64,000 nucleotides of DNA from Sphingomonas ginsenosidimutans. GTDB lineage: Bacteria > Pseudomonadota > Alphaproteobacteria > Sphingomonadales > Sphingomonadaceae. The stretch is from assembly GCF_002374835.1 (NCBI RefSeq), contig NZ_NWVD01000003.1, positions 248,001 through 312,000 of the forward strand. The letters are read 5' to 3'. The translations under genes and the position numbers were made by a program. The notes beneath the pieces are model-generated. The model did not search any database and had not been told where the DNA came from. It was given only the letters and a program-made list of their open reading frames with translations. Positions 43,019-52,318 of the stretch are shown here, piece by piece. Position 1 is the stretch's first letter, and the number at the start of each line of letters is the position of its first letter.

Positions 43019-43128
43019 TCGCGCAGAGACGCGGAGAGGAACCGTGACGCGCAGCGTCACCCACGTTCATCAAATAGCGACAAAGCCGTGTGCGGGCGGC
43101 AGGCGCTCCATCTCTGCGCCTGCGCGAA
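43019..43128. repeat. Dispersed inverted-repeat element, family A copy 3
   Basis: The left arm TCGCGCAGAGACGCGGAGAG (43019-43038) and the right arm TCTCTGCGCCTGCGCGAA (43111-43128) are diverged members of the family at 7916 and 16666. Here the centre is about 72 bp and includes CGTGACGCGCAGCGTCACCC, a smaller palindrome. Confidence 0.55.
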
Positions 43129-43190
43129 TCCACTTTTTTCCGTTTTCCCGCTGTCCCGACCCCGTCACCCGCCCGGCGCGGGCGACAAAC

Positions 43191-44780
43191 CTATGCCGCC
43201 GCGAGCGCCTCGGCGATCAGGGCGCGGGTGTTGGCCACGCCGTAAAGGCGGATGAAGCTGCCCATGCGCGGTCCCTGGCTGGACCCCAGCAGCGTTTCGT
43301 ACAGCGCCTTGAACCAGTCGCGCAGTTCCGCGAATCCCCCCTCTTCACCAAAACGGCTCTTGCCGATCTCGTAGACGATGTTCTGGATATCCTCTGCGCT
43401 CGCCTCCTCGGGCAGCGCGGCGAGTTCGGCGTCGAGCCGCTCCAGCGCCGCCACCTCGACCCCGGCGGGTGCGCGGCGCTTCAGCGTCGGGGCGATATGG
43501 TCGCGGTGATAGGCCAGCGCATGGCCGATCAGCCGGTCGAGCTCGGGATAGGCGGCGGGGGTCGCATCGGCGACGTAGTTGGCCAGATAGGCCCACACCT
43601 GCTCGCGCGTCGCGCCTTCGCCCATCACCCCGACCAGGTTGAGCAGCAGCCCGAACGTCACCGGCAGCGTGCCGTCGGGCAGCTTCCCGTCATGGACGTG
43701 ATGGACGGGGTTGCCGAGCTTCTCCTTCACCGCCTGTCCGGCGTAATTGCCGCGGAACTGCCAGTAATCGTCCACCGCGCGCGGGATGACGCCCATGTGC
43801 AGCTGCTTGGCCTTCTTCGGCTCGCGATAGATGTAGAAGGCGAGGCTCTCTTCCGGCCCGTAGGTCAGCCATTGTTCGATCGACAGGCCATTGCCCTTCG
43901 ACTTGGAAATCTTCTCGCCCTTGTCGTCGAGGAACATCTCGTAGTTGAAGCCTTCCGGCGGCCGCCCGCCGAGCACGCGCGCGATCTTCGACGATTGCGT
44001 GACCGAATCGATCAGATCCTTGCCCGCCATTTCGTAATCGACGCCCAGCGCGACCCAGCGCATCGCCCAGTCGACCTTCCATTGCAGCTTGCTGAGGCCG
44101 CCCAGCGCCGACTGAACGATGCGTTCCCCTTCGTCCTGGAACGCGATCGTGCCCGCTTCGGCATCGACCACCTCGACCGGCACCTGCAGCACCACGCCGC
44201 TCTTCGGGCTGACCGGCAGGACCGGCGAATAGGTGGCGCGGCGTTCGGCGCGCAGCGTGGGAAGCATGACGTCCATCACGCCCTGCCAGTGGCGCAGCAC
44301 GCCGCGGATCGCATCGTCGAAGCGGCCGGAGGCGTAGTAATCGGTGGACGAGGCGAATTCATAGTCGAAGCCGTAGCGGTCGAGGAAGTCGCGCAGCATC
44401 GCGTTGTTGTGCGCAGCGAAACTGTCGAACTTGCCGAACGGATCGGGGATGCGCGTCAGCGGCTTGCCGAGGTGTTCGCGCAGCATGTCGCCGTTGGGGA
44501 CGTTGTCCGGCACCTTGCGCAGCCCGTCCATGTCGTCGCTGAACGCGATCAGCCGGGTCGGCAGGTCGCTGAGCGTGTGGAAGGCGTTGCGCACCATCGT
44601 GGTGCGCAGCACTTCGTTGAACGTGCCGATATGCGGCAGGCCGGACGGGCCGTAGCCGGTCTCGAACAGCACCGGCGCGCCGCCGGGCTTTCCATCCGGG
44701 TAGCGCTTGAGGAGCTTGCGCGCCTCCTCATAGGGCCAGGCCTTGGATTCGAGAGCGGCGGAGCGGAGTTCGTCGGTCAT
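43191..44780 (-). CDS. lysS: Lysyl-tRNA synthetase, class I
   Basis: A 529-residue class I LysRS, structurally unrelated to the class II enzyme of E. coli. The Rossmann catalytic core has the HIGH-type motif SGLPHIGTFNE and the KMSKS-type motif KISKSKGNGL; the C-terminal helical cage domain binds the anticodon. Class I LysRS is typical of archaea and also of alphaproteobacteria, so the finding fits the host. It is divergent from crtZ with about 50 bp between. No other synthetase for lysine is in the window. Confidence 0.96.
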   Translation of the reverse strand: MTDELRSAALESKAWPYEEARKLLKRYPDGKPGGAPVLFETGYGPSGLPHIGTFNEVLRTTMVRNAFHTLSDLPTRLIAFSDDMDGLRKVPDNVPNGDMLREHLGKPLTRIPDPFGKFDSFAAHNNAMLRDFLDRYGFDYEFASSTDYYASGRFDDAIRGVLRHWQGVMDVMLPTLRAERRATYSPVLPVSPKSGVVLQVPVEVVDAEAGTIAFQDEGERIVQSALGGLSKLQWKVDWAMRWVALGVDYEMAGKDLIDSVTQSSKIARVLGGRPPEGFNYEMFLDDKGEKISKSKGNGLSIEQWLTYGPEESLAFYIYREPKKAKQLHMGVIPRAVDDYWQFRGNYAGQAVKEKLGNPVHHVHDGKLPDGTLPVTFGLLLNLVGVMGEGATREQVWAYLANYVADATPAAYPELDRLIGHALAYHRDHIAPTLKRRAPAGVEVAALERLDAELAALPEEASAEDIQNIVYEIGKSRFGEEGGFAELRDWFKALYETLLGSSQGPRMGSFIRLYGVANTRALIAEALAAA

Positions 44781-44832
44781 GATGCACCGCGACGTAGCGG
44801 TCGCGCGCCGCGATGGCTATATGCGCGCGATC

Positions 44833-45384
44833 ATGTCCTTCTGGGCCGCGCTTTCCCTGTTCCTCGTCACCGTCGCGCTGATGGAGGGTTTCGCTTATGT
44901 CATGCACCGCTGGGTGATGCATGGGCCGGGCTGGTTCCTGCACGAAAGCCATCATCGCGCGCGCCACGGCAACTGGGAGCTGAACGACCTGTATGCAGTG
45001 ATCTTCGCGGTGCCGTCGATCGTGCTGCTGCTGGGCGGGGTGCAGCTGGGCTGGTGGCCGGGGTTCACGTGGATCGGCGCGGGGATCGCGGCGTACGGCG
45101 CGATCTATTTCGGGTTCCACGACGTGATCGTGCATCAGCGGATACCGACCCGCTATTTGCCGAAGTCCGCCTATATGAAGCGGATCGTCCAGGCGCACCG
45201 GCTGCACCATGTGGTGGAGACGCGCGAGGGCAATGTCAGCTTCGGCTTCCTGGTGGCGCCGCGGCCGGAGGCGCTGAAGGCCGAGCTGAAGCGGCGTGGG
45301 CGCGCGGGCGTGCGGCGTGCCGCGACGGGCCGCGCGGCACCGCCCCCGGCGGCGCCGGCACCCGCGGCGTTTGTGGAAGATTAA
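44833..45384 (+). CDS. crtZ: Beta-carotene 3-hydroxylase
   Basis: A 183-residue membrane di-iron hydroxylase that adds hydroxyl groups to the beta-rings of carotenoids. All histidine clusters are visible: VMHRWVMHG, LHESHHRARHG, FHDVIVHQR and AHRLHHVVE. Four hydrophobic segments flank them. The C-terminus is extended by a basic, Ala/Pro-rich tail (GRAGVRRAATGRAAPPPAA). The start at 44833 gives the usual N-terminus MSFWAALSLFL; in-frame ATGs at 44821 and 44779 are alternatives. Other crt genes are not in the window. Confidence 0.92.
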   Translation: MSFWAALSLFLVTVALMEGFAYVMHRWVMHGPGWFLHESHHRARHGNWELNDLYAVIFAVPSIVLLLGGVQLGWWPGFTWIGAGIAAYGAIYFGFHDVIVHQRIPTRYLPKSAYMKRIVQAHRLHHVVETREGNVSFGFLVAPRPEALKAELKRRGRAGVRRAATGRAAPPPAAPAPAAFVED

Positions 45385-45409
45385 CCCGACTCTGCCAGTG
45401 TGCGGCGCC

Positions 45410-45736
45410 ATGGAACAGGCCGTCCCGCTTCCCATCCCGTCGGACGACGACAATCACCGCCACGCGCTGCGCCGCGCGGTGAAGATGCGCGCGCATCTGC
45501 GCGACCGTGGGACGACCCGGTTCGAGATCGAGGTCGTCGATTTGTCGGTCACCGGATTTCGCGCGCAGACCAGCTTCACGATGTGGCCCGGTACGACGGT
45601 GTGGCTGACGCTGCCGGGCCTCGCCGCGCTGGAGGCGGTGGTCGCGTGGCGCGACAAGACCAGCTATGGCTGCGCGTTCAGCAAGCCGCTGCATCCGGCG
45701 GTGTTCGATCACATCGTGGCGCTGGGGAACCGGTAG
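45410..45736 (+). CDS. PilZ-domain protein (c-di-GMP receptor)
   Basis: A 108-residue stand-alone PilZ domain. Both c-di-GMP-binding motifs are present: RxxxR as R17-HAL-R21, and D/NxSxxG as D44-LSVTG in VVDLSVTGFRAQ. It should therefore bind cyclic di-GMP, unlike degenerate PilZ proteins. Output partner unknown; such small receptors often act on motility or polysaccharide synthesis. It lies 25 nt after crtZ on the same strand and converges on prs across a string of hairpins. Confidence 0.9.
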   Translation: MEQAVPLPIPSDDDNHRHALRRAVKMRAHLRDRGTTRFEIEVVDLSVTGFRAQTSFTMWPGTTVWLTLPGLAALEAVVAWRDKTSYGCAFSKPLHPAVFDHIVALGNR

Positions 45737-45847
45737 GCGCGGCGACGCCGCGCCGTTCGCGTAGCGAGACGATTGCCCGGCCGGTGGGCCGGCCCGCCGG
45801 CCGGGCTGCCGCTTGCGCGATGCGCACCGCCACCGCTCGCGCGGTGG
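45736..45847. repeat. String of five short hairpins between pilZ-type gene and prs
   Basis: Consecutive stem-loops occur at 45736-45754 (GGCGCGGCG-a-CGCCGCGCC), about 45756-45768 (TTCGC-gta-GCGAG), 45775-45806 (GCCCGGCCGG...CCGGCCGGGC, with an inner palindrome), 45814-45826 (TGCGC-gat-GCGCA) and 45830-45847 (CCACCGC-tcgc-GCGGTGG). They fill the space between two converging genes. The design resembles 29699-29806. Confidence 0.7.
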
Positions 45848-45856
45848 CTAGCGGCA

Positions 45857-46792
45857 TCAATCAAACAAGCTGCTCACGCTCGATTCGTCGGCGATGCGGC
45901 GCACCGCCTCGGCCAGCAGGGGCGCGATCGTCAGGTGGCGGATCTTCTGCGCGCCGGCGATTGCTTCCTGGTTGCCGATCGAATCGGTGATGACCAGTTC
46001 GTGCAGCGCCGACCCCTCGACCCGCGCCACCGCGCCGCCCGACAGCACGCCGTGGGTGACATAGGCGACGACGTCCTCCGCGCCGGCTTCCTTCAGTGCG
46101 GCGGCGGCGTTGCACAACGTGCCGGCCGAATCGACGATATCGTCGATCAGGATGCAGAACCGCCCCTCGACGTCGCCGATGATGTTCATCACTTCCGATT
46201 CGCCGGCGCGCTCGCGGCGCTTGTCGACGATCGCGAGCGGGGCGTTGTCCAGCCGCTTCGACAAAGCGCGCGCACGCACCACGCCGCCGACGTCGGGGGA
46301 GACGACCATCAGGTTCTTCTCGCCGAAGCGCGAGCGGATGTCCGCGCTCATCACCGGCGCGGCGAAGAGGTTGTCGGTGGGAATGTCGAAGAAGCCCTGG
46401 ATCTGCCCGGCGTGCAGATCGACCGACAGCACCCGGTCGGCGCCGGCGGTGGTGATGAGGTTGGCGACCAGCTTGGCGGAGATGGGGGTGCGCGGGCCGG
46501 GCTTCCGATCCTGCCGGGCATAGCCGAAATAGGGCAGCACCGCGGTGATCCGCTTGGCCGACGCGCGCTTCAGCGCGTCGATGATGATCAGCAATTCCAT
46601 CAGGTTGTCGTTGGCGGGATAGCTGGTCGACTGGATGACGAACACGTCCTCGCCGCGGACGTTCTCCATGATCTCGACGAAGATCTCCTCGTCCGCGAAC
46701 CGCCGCACCAGCGCCTCGGTCAGCGGGATTTCGAGATAGTTCGCGATCGCGCGAGACAGAGGGAGGTTGGAATTGCCCGCCAGTAGCTTCAT
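45857..46792 (-). CDS. prs: Ribose-phosphate pyrophosphokinase
   Basis: A 311-residue PRPP synthetase, which supplies phosphoribosyl pyrophosphate for nucleotides, His, Trp and NAD. It has [19 protein letters not shown] near the start, [21 protein letters not shown] with the ATP-binding flexible loop, [41 protein letters not shown] with the catalytic loop, and the PRPP motif [17 protein letters not shown]. The start at 46792 is preferred over an ATG five codons upstream. It is divergent from the YcxB-like gene. Confidence 0.97.
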   Translation of the reverse strand: MKLLAGNSNLPLSRAIANYLEIPLTEALVRRFADEEIFVEIMENVRGEDVFVIQSTSYPANDNLMELLIIIDALKRASAKRITAVLPYFGYARQDRKPGPRTPISAKLVANLITTAGADRVLSVDLHAGQIQGFFDIPTDNLFAAPVMSADIRSRFGEKNLMVVSPDVGGVVRARALSKRLDNAPLAIVDKRRERAGESEVMNIIGDVEGRFCILIDDIVDSAGTLCNAAAALKEAGAEDVVAYVTHGVLSGGAVARVEGSALHELVITDSIGNQEAIAGAQKIRHLTIAPLLAEAVRRIADESSVSSLFD

Positions 46793-46876
46793 GGGTCGCC
46801 CGTCCATGATGGATGTAAGATGCGCGCGCCATAGAGGGCGCCGGGCGTTTGTGAAAGCCATGTGACGCAACGGAGC

Positions 46877-47404
46877 ATGATGATGATCGAGGTCGCCTTC
46901 ACGCCGACGCCGGACGATTACGTCGCGGTCCAGCGTGCGATGTTCGCGCGCCAGCTGCGGTCGCGCCGGGTGACCATCCGTCTGGCGTTGCTGGTGGCGG
47001 CGGCGATCGCGGTCGTGGTGCTCGTCACGCTGCCGGCGGGCGTGGGCGTCGCGCTCCGTGCGGCGACGGGCGGGCTTGGCGGCGGATTGATCGGGGTGGC
47101 GGTGCTGCTGGCCATCACCTGGTGGCTGCTGCCGCGGCGGTCGCGCCGGCTGTTCGCGCAGCAGCGCACGCTGCACCACGAACATCGCACGACCTTCGAC
47201 GCGGAGGGGATGCGGCAGGTCAGCGTGCGCGCGGACGTGCAGATCCCATGGAGCGACTTTCCCTATTGGCATCTGGGGCGCGATGTCCTGCTGCTCTACA
47301 GCAACGACTATCTGGCGTATTTCGTCCCGCGGCGCGCCTTTGCCGGGGACCAGCTCGAGGCGACGGTCGCGCTGATCGCGGCGGCGGGCGTCGAGCGGCG
47401 CTGA
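46877..47404 (+). CDS. YcxB-like membrane protein
   Basis: A protein of about 175 residues with two hydrophobic segments, about residues 33-55 ([20 protein letters not shown]) and 66-85 ([18 protein letters not shown]). A C-terminal YcxB-like domain follows: [37 protein letters not shown] (20 residues) and [15 protein letters not shown]. This fold resembles a pleckstrin-like half-barrel, and its function is unknown. Three consecutive in-frame ATGs (46877, 46880, 46883) follow CGGAG at 46871-46875, so the exact start is uncertain by two residues. Confidence 0.75.
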   Translation: MMMIEVAFTPTPDDYVAVQRAMFARQLRSRRVTIRLALLVAAAIAVVVLVTLPAGVGVALRAATGGLGGGLIGVAVLLAITWWLLPRRSRRLFAQQRTLHHEHRTTFDAEGMRQVSVRADVQIPWSDFPYWHLGRDVLLLYSNDYLAYFVPRRAFAGDQLEATVALIAAAGVERR

Positions 47405-47444
47405 CGCGGTTGCCGCGCCGCCGGGCGCTACCTACACGGGCGGG

Positions 47445-48782
47445 ATGATCGTCACCCGTTTCGCGCCGTCGCCGACCGGCACCCTGCACGTCGGCAATAT
47501 CCGCACCGCGCTGCACAACTGGATGTTCGCGCGCGCGCACGGCGGACGCTTCCTGCTGCGGATCGACGATACCGACGCGCAGCGCAGCGAGGAGCGGTTC
47601 GTCGACGCGATCCGTGCCGACCTGGCGTGGCTGGGGCTGGTGCCCGATGCCGAGGAGCGCCAGTCGGCGCGCGTCGCGCGGTACGAGACGGTGTTTGAGG
47701 AGCTGCGCGCCGCGGGCCATATCTATCCCGCCTACGAAACCGCGCAGGAACTGGACCTGAAGCGCAAGATCGCGCGCGGGCGCGGGTTGCCGCCGGTGTA
47801 CGACCGCGCGGCGCTCTCGCTCACCGACGACGAGCGCGCGCGGCTGGAGGGGGACGGCGTGCGTCCGCACTGGCGGTTCCGGCTGGACCATGACGCGCCG
47901 ATCGCATGGGACGACCTGATCCGCGGGCCGCAGTCGTTCGATCCGCGCACGATGAGCGATCCCGTCATCCGCCGCGCCGACGGATCGTGGCTGTACATGC
48001 TGCCTAGCGCGATCGACGACCGCGACATGGGCGTGACGCATGTCGTGCGCGGCGAGGATCACGTCACCAACACCGCGCTGCAATTGCAGATGTTCGCGGC
48101 GATGGGCGCGGCCCCCCCGGCGTTCGCGCACGAGGCGCTGCTGACCGGGGCGGAGGGCAAATTGTCCAAGCGGCTGGGCAGCCTGGGCGTCGAGGCGCTG
48201 CGCGCGGAGGGCGTCGAGCCGGCCGCGATCGTGTCGCTGCTGGCGCGGCTGGGCACCAGCCAGCCGGTCGAGCCGCTGGCCGATCCCGCCCCGCTGGTGG
48301 CCGCGTTCGACTTCGCGCAGTTCGGCCGCGCGCCGGCGCGCTTCGACGAGCGCGAGCTGGCGCAGGTCAATGCGCGGATCGTCCATCAGCTGACTTTCGA
48401 GGCGGTCGCCGATCGCCTGCCGCCGGGGATGGACGCCGCGGCCTGGGAGGCGGTGCGCCCCAATCTGTCGACGGTTGCCGAGGCGGCGGACTGGTGGGCG
48501 GTGGTCGAAGGGCCGGTAGCTGCGCCAGCGCCCGACGCGGACGATGCCGCCTACCTGCAAAAGGCCGCTGCCGTCGCGCGCACGATCGACTGGGGCGCGG
48601 ACCCGTGGCACGCGCTGACTGCCGCGCTGAAGGAGGCGACCGGGCGCAAGGGCAAGCCGCTGTTCCTGCCGCTGCGCCGAGCGCTGACCGGGCGCGACCA
48701 CGGCCCGGACATGGCCGCGCTGCTGCCGCTGATCGGGCGCGCGCGCGCGGTCGCGCGGCTGGACTCGAACACGGGCGCGTGA
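47445..48782 (+). CDS. gltX: Glutamyl-tRNA synthetase
   Basis: A 445-residue class I synthetase. It has the HIGH-type motif APSPTGTLHVGNIRTAL, LLRIDDTDAQRS, VVRGEDHVTNTALQLQ and the KMSKS-type motif EGKLSKRLGSLG, with a helical C-terminal anticodon-binding domain. It is at the short end of the family; many alphaproteobacteria carry two GltX copies, and this compact form resembles the second one. Whether it charges tRNA-Glu only, or also tRNA-Gln for the amidotransferase route, cannot be told from sequence. The stop overlaps the next start (GTGA). Confidence 0.92.
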   Translation: MIVTRFAPSPTGTLHVGNIRTALHNWMFARAHGGRFLLRIDDTDAQRSEERFVDAIRADLAWLGLVPDAEERQSARVARYETVFEELRAAGHIYPAYETAQELDLKRKIARGRGLPPVYDRAALSLTDDERARLEGDGVRPHWRFRLDHDAPIAWDDLIRGPQSFDPRTMSDPVIRRADGSWLYMLPSAIDDRDMGVTHVVRGEDHVTNTALQLQMFAAMGAAPPAFAHEALLTGAEGKLSKRLGSLGVEALRAEGVEPAAIVSLLARLGTSQPVEPLADPAPLVAAFDFAQFGRAPARFDERELAQVNARIVHQLTFEAVADRLPPGMDAAAWEAVRPNLSTVAEAADWWAVVEGPVAAPAPDADDAAYLQKAAAVARTIDWGADPWHALTAALKEATGRKGKPLFLPLRRALTGRDHGPDMAALLPLIGRARAVARLDSNTGA

Positions 48783-49150
48783 ACGCCTATATCGCCGTGA
48801 TGCCCACGTTCCTCGCCCGTCTGTCGCCAACCAATGCGTACCGCGACCTGCGCTTCTTCCTGCGCACGCGCGAGCGGTACGAGTGGAGCTTCTTCGCGCT
48901 GTCGATCACGATCACCGCGCTGATCATCTGGGCGTTCTTCGTCGATTCGCACTTCGAGAAGGCGTACAAGCCCAACATCATCTATTTCCAGCAATGGACG
49001 CTGGACCGCACCGATGAGCAGATCATCGCGCAGCAGAAGATCGACGAGGCCAAGCGCGTCATCGCCGAGCGCGAGCAGAAGGCGCGCGAGGAAAAGCTGC
49101 GGCAGGGGTTCAAGCGGCTGGACGAGAAGCTCGACGCGCTGGGCATATGA
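48779..49150 (+). CDS. Small bitopic membrane protein with coiled coil
   Basis: A 123-residue protein (from GTG at 48779, overlapping the gltX stop; an ATG at 48800 would give 116 residues). One transmembrane helix is present (WSFFALSITITALIIWAFFV, about residues 36-55). A charged periplasmic or cytoplasmic tail follows, with a strong helical coiled-coil pattern (QQKIDEAKRVIAEREQKARE, 20 residues). No domain recognised. It lies between gltX and ribD with 3 nt to the latter, so it is cotranscribed with the riboflavin genes. It may be a scaffold or stress-related membrane protein; function unknown. Confidence 0.75.
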   Translation: MNAYIAVMPTFLARLSPTNAYRDLRFFLRTRERYEWSFFALSITITALIIWAFFVDSHFEKAYKPNIIYFQQWTLDRTDEQIIAQQKIDEAKRVIAEREQKAREEKLRQGFKRLDEKLDALGI

Positions 49151-49153
49151 CCC

Positions 49154-50122
49154 TTGGCTGACGATGCGCGCTGGATGGCGGCGGCGCTGGCGCTGGCGGA
49201 GCGGACGCGCGGGCGCACCGCGCCCAACCCTAATGTCGGATGTATCATCGTCGATGTGCACGGCCGCGTCGCCGGGCGCGGGTGGACGCAGCCGGGCGGG
49301 CGCCCGCATGCCGAGGCCGCCGCGCTGGCGCAGGCCGGCGCGCGTGCGCGCGGCGCGACCGCCTATGTCACGCTGGAGCCGTGCGCGCACGTTTCGCCAC
49401 GCGGGCCGGCGTGCAGCGACCTGTTGGTCGCCGCCGGGGTGGCGCGCGTCGTCGTGGCGTTGCGCGATCCCGATCCGCGCACCGACGGGCAGGGGATGGC
49501 GCGGCTGCGCGCCGCCGGGATCGACGTGGCGACCGGCGTCGGCGACGATGCCGCGCGGCGCGGCATGGCCGGTTTCCTGACGCGGCGGCGCGCGGCGCGC
49601 CCGCTGGTCACGCTGAAACTGGCGCTGTCGCTGGACGGCGCGGCGGCGATGGCGGACGGGCGCAGCCAGTGGATCAGCGGGCCGGAGGCGCGCGCGCATG
49701 CGCATCTGGAACGCAGCCGGCACGAAGCGATCCTGGTCGGCCGCGGCACATGGGAGGCCGATCGCCCGCGGCTGGACGTGCGATTGCCGGGGCTGGAGGC
49801 GCGATCGCCGGTGCGCGTCGTGCTGTCGTCGCGCCGCGACGGGATGCCCGGTGACGTGGTGCGGATCGCCGCCCCGCACGCGATCGCGACGTTGCCGGGC
49901 GACCATGTGCTGATCGAGGGCGGGATGGCGACCGCCGCGGCGTTCCTGCGCGCCGGGCTGGTCGACCGGCTGCTGCTGTATCGCGCGCCGATCGTGATCG
50001 GCGGCGGGCGGACGCTGGCCGATATCGGACTGGCCGATCTGGGACAGGCGCACGGGCGCTGGCGATTGCACGACGCGCGCCAGCTTGGCAGCGACCGGAT
50101 CGAGGTCTACGGGGCGGGTTGA
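49154..50122 (+). CDS. ribD: Bifunctional riboflavin deaminase/reductase RibD
   Basis: A 322-residue enzyme for the second and third steps of riboflavin synthesis. The N-terminal deaminase has the zinc motif [11 protein letters not shown] and [17 protein letters not shown]. The C-terminal reductase has [34 protein letters not shown] and [16 protein letters not shown]. The start is TTG at 49154 ([12 protein letters not shown]), 3 nt after the previous stop; a later ATG at 49175 would cut into the deaminase. It is the first structural gene of the rib operon. No FMN riboswitch space exists upstream. Confidence 0.94.
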   Translation: MADDARWMAAALALAERTRGRTAPNPNVGCIIVDVHGRVAGRGWTQPGGRPHAEAAALAQAGARARGATAYVTLEPCAHVSPRGPACSDLLVAAGVARVVVALRDPDPRTDGQGMARLRAAGIDVATGVGDDAARRGMAGFLTRRRAARPLVTLKLALSLDGAAAMADGRSQWISGPEARAHAHLERSRHEAILVGRGTWEADRPRLDVRLPGLEARSPVRVVLSSRRDGMPGDVVRIAAPHAIATLPGDHVLIEGGMATAAAFLRAGLVDRLLLYRAPIVIGGGRTLADIGLADLGQAHGRWRLHDARQLGSDRIEVYGAG

Positions 50123-50130
50123 GAGGGTTT

Positions 50131-50748
50131 ATGTTCACGGGCATCGTCACCGACATCGGCACCATCCGCGACGTGGAGCGGCGCGGCGACACGCGCGTCG
50201 TGATCGACACCGCCTATGACACGGCGACCATCGACATGGGCGCGTCGATCGCCTGTTCGGGCGTGTGCCTGACGGTGGTGGACAAGGGGCCGGGCTGGTT
50301 TGCGGTCGACGTGTCGGGCGAAACGATCGCGCGCACCGCGCAGGGGCAGTGGACGCAGGGGCGCCGGCTGAACCTGGAACGTGCGATGAAGCTGGGCGAC
50401 GAACTGGGCGGGCATATCGTCACGGGCCACGTCGACGGCGTGGCCGAGGTGACCGATGTTGCCCCCGAGGGCGATTCGAAGCGCATCGGCTTTCGCGTCA
50501 CCCCCGATCTGGCGCCGTTCCTGGCGGCCAAGGGATCGGTGACGGTCGACGGCGTGTCGCTGACCGTCAACGAGGTGCGCGACGAACGTGCGGATGAGGG
50601 CGGATCGACGCATTTCGCGATCAACCTGATCCCGCATACGCAAGCGGTGACGACGCTGGGCGGGCTGGAGGCCGGCACCGCCGTCAACATCGAGATCGAC
50701 GTGCTGGCGCGTTACCTGCAACGGATGGAGCATTATCGTGGTCGCTAA
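50131..50748 (+). CDS. ribE: Riboflavin synthase, alpha chain
   Basis: A 205-residue lumazine dismutase made of two similar beta-barrels: [19 protein letters not shown] (barrel 1), [20 protein letters not shown], then [18 protein letters not shown] (start of barrel 2) and [11 protein letters not shown]. The C-terminal trimerisation helix is [18 protein letters not shown] precedes the ATG at 50131, 8 nt after ribD. The last 11 nt overlap ribB. It makes riboflavin from two 6,7-dimethyl-8-ribityllumazine molecules. Confidence 0.96.
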   Translation: MFTGIVTDIGTIRDVERRGDTRVVIDTAYDTATIDMGASIACSGVCLTVVDKGPGWFAVDVSGETIARTAQGQWTQGRRLNLERAMKLGDELGGHIVTGHVDGVAEVTDVAPEGDSKRIGFRVTPDLAPFLAAKGSVTVDGVSLTVNEVRDERADEGGSTHFAINLIPHTQAVTTLGGLEAGTAVNIEIDVLARYLQRMEHYRGR

Positions 50749-51871
50749 GCCCGCGGAACTGGCGCGCCTGCGCCACGGATACCTTTCCTCGCCCGAGGAG
50801 ATCATCGAGGAAGCGCGCAACGGGCGCATGTTCATCCTGGTCGATGACGAGGATCGGGAGAACGAGGGCGACTTGGTGATCCCGGCGCAGATGGCGACGC
50901 CGGAGAAGATCAATTTCATGGCGCGCCACGGCCGCGGGCTGATCTGCCTGGCTATGACCAAGGGGCGCATCGACGCGCTGGGCCTGCCGTTGATGAGCCG
51001 CAACAACGGCACCCGGCACGAAACCGCTTTCACCGTCTCGATCGAGGCGCGCGAGGGCGTCACCACGGGCATTTCCGCCGCCGACCGCGCGCGCACTGTC
51101 GCGGTGGCGATCGATTCGACCAAGGACAAGGCCGACATCGTGACGCCGGGCCATGTCTTCCCGCTGGTCGCGCGCGACGGCGGCGTGCTGGTGCGCGCGG
51201 GCCATACCGAGGCGGCGGTGGACGTGTCGCGGCTGGCCGGCCTCAACCCCTCGGGCGTGATCTGCGAGATCATGAACGAGGACGGGACGATGGCGCGGCT
51301 GGACGACCTGGTGTCTTTCGCGCAGCTCCATTCGCTCAAGATCGGGACGATCCGCGACCTGATCGCCTATCGCCGCCGCCACGACCATCTGGTCGAGCTG
51401 GTGTCCGAGGCGCCGTTCAAGAGCCGCTGGGGCGGGGACTGGACCGTCCGCGCCTATCGCAACAAGGCGACCGGCACCGAACAGATCGCGCTGGTGAAGG
51501 GCCGCATCGACCCGGCGCGCCCCACGTTGGTGCGGATGCACGCGCTGTCGCCGTTCGCCGACATGTTCGGCGAGGACAGCGAGCGAAGCAACATCCTGTC
51601 GCGGTCGATGGAGATCATCGCGGGCGAGGGCGCGGGCGTGATCGTCGTGGTCAACCGCCAGCGCGAGGATGCCTTCACCACCGCGGTGCGGCGCAAGGCG
51701 GGCGAGCCGATCGACCTGCCGATGGAGGAATTGCGCGACTATGGCGTCGGCGCGATGATCCTGGCCGAACTGGGCGTGCACGACATGGTGCTGCTGACCA
51801 ACACGCATCACACGCTGGTGGGTCTCGACGGCTATGGCCTGTCGATCGTCGGCGAAAGGGAAATCGACTGA
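50738..51871 (+). CDS. ribB: 3,4-DHBP synthase with degenerate GTP cyclohydrolase II domain (RibBX type)
   Basis: A 377-residue fusion. The N-terminal DHBP synthase is intact ([44 protein letters not shown]). The C-terminal half has the length and order of GTP cyclohydrolase II, but the zinc-binding segment (normally H-S-E-C-L-T-G-D, then two more cysteines) reads [16 protein letters not shown], and the half contains no cysteine. It therefore cannot bind zinc and is probably inactive as RibA. This fits the RibBX proteins described in alphaproteobacteria. The start GTG at 50738 overlaps ribE; GGAG lies 8 nt ahead. Confidence 0.92.
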   Translation: MVAKPAELARLRHGYLSSPEEIIEEARNGRMFILVDDEDRENEGDLVIPAQMATPEKINFMARHGRGLICLAMTKGRIDALGLPLMSRNNGTRHETAFTVSIEAREGVTTGISAADRARTVAVAIDSTKDKADIVTPGHVFPLVARDGGVLVRAGHTEAAVDVSRLAGLNPSGVICEIMNEDGTMARLDDLVSFAQLHSLKIGTIRDLIAYRRRHDHLVELVSEAPFKSRWGGDWTVRAYRNKATGTEQIALVKGRIDPARPTLVRMHALSPFADMFGEDSERSNILSRSMEIIAGEGAGVIVVVNRQREDAFTTAVRRKAGEPIDLPMEELRDYGVGAMILAELGVHDMVLLTNTHHTLVGLDGYGLSIVGEREID

Positions 51872-52290
51872 TGGCCAATGTGCTGATCGTGGAAGCGCGC
51901 TTCTACGACCATTTGAACGACATGTTGGTGGCGGGCGCGAAGGCCGCGATCGCGGGCGCGGGCCATAACGCCGAGGTGCTGACCGTGCCCGGCGCGCTGG
52001 AGGTGCCCGGCGCGATCGCGCTGGCCGCCGAAAGCGGGCGGTGGGACGCCTTCGTCGCGCTGGGCGTGGTGATCCGCGGCGAAACCTATCATTTCGAGAT
52101 CGTCGCCAACGAAAGCGCGCGCGGCATCATGGCGCTGACCATGGACGGCATCGCGATCGGCAACGGCATCCTGACCACCGAGGACGAGGCGCAGGCGATC
52201 GCGCGCGCCGATCCGGCGCAGCTCGACAAGGGCGGCGGCGCGGCGAAGGCGGCGCTGGCGATGCTGGACCTGAAAGACCGGCTGGGCTGA
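51871..52290 (+). CDS. ribH: Lumazine synthase (6,7-dimethyl-8-ribityllumazine synthase)
   Basis: A 139-residue RibH that joins DHBP with the pyrimidine intermediate. It has [53 protein letters not shown] with the catalytic His, and [20 protein letters not shown] (20 residues). The ATG overlaps the ribB stop by 1 nt (TGATG). It is the last rib gene, 28 nt before the HTTM cassette. Confidence 0.96.
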   Translation: MANVLIVEARFYDHLNDMLVAGAKAAIAGAGHNAEVLTVPGALEVPGAIALAAESGRWDAFVALGVVIRGETYHFEIVANESARGIMALTMDGIAIGNGILTTEDEAQAIARADPAQLDKGGGAAKAALAMLDLKDRLG

Positions 52291-52318
52291 CGCGGTAGCG
52301 GCGGGAGGGGCGGCGCGG

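Noticed and set aside
49100..49160. FMN riboswitch before the riboflavin genes
   Set aside because: Only 3 nt separate ribD from the upstream gene, and no RFN-like conserved stems were seen in that gene or before gltX.
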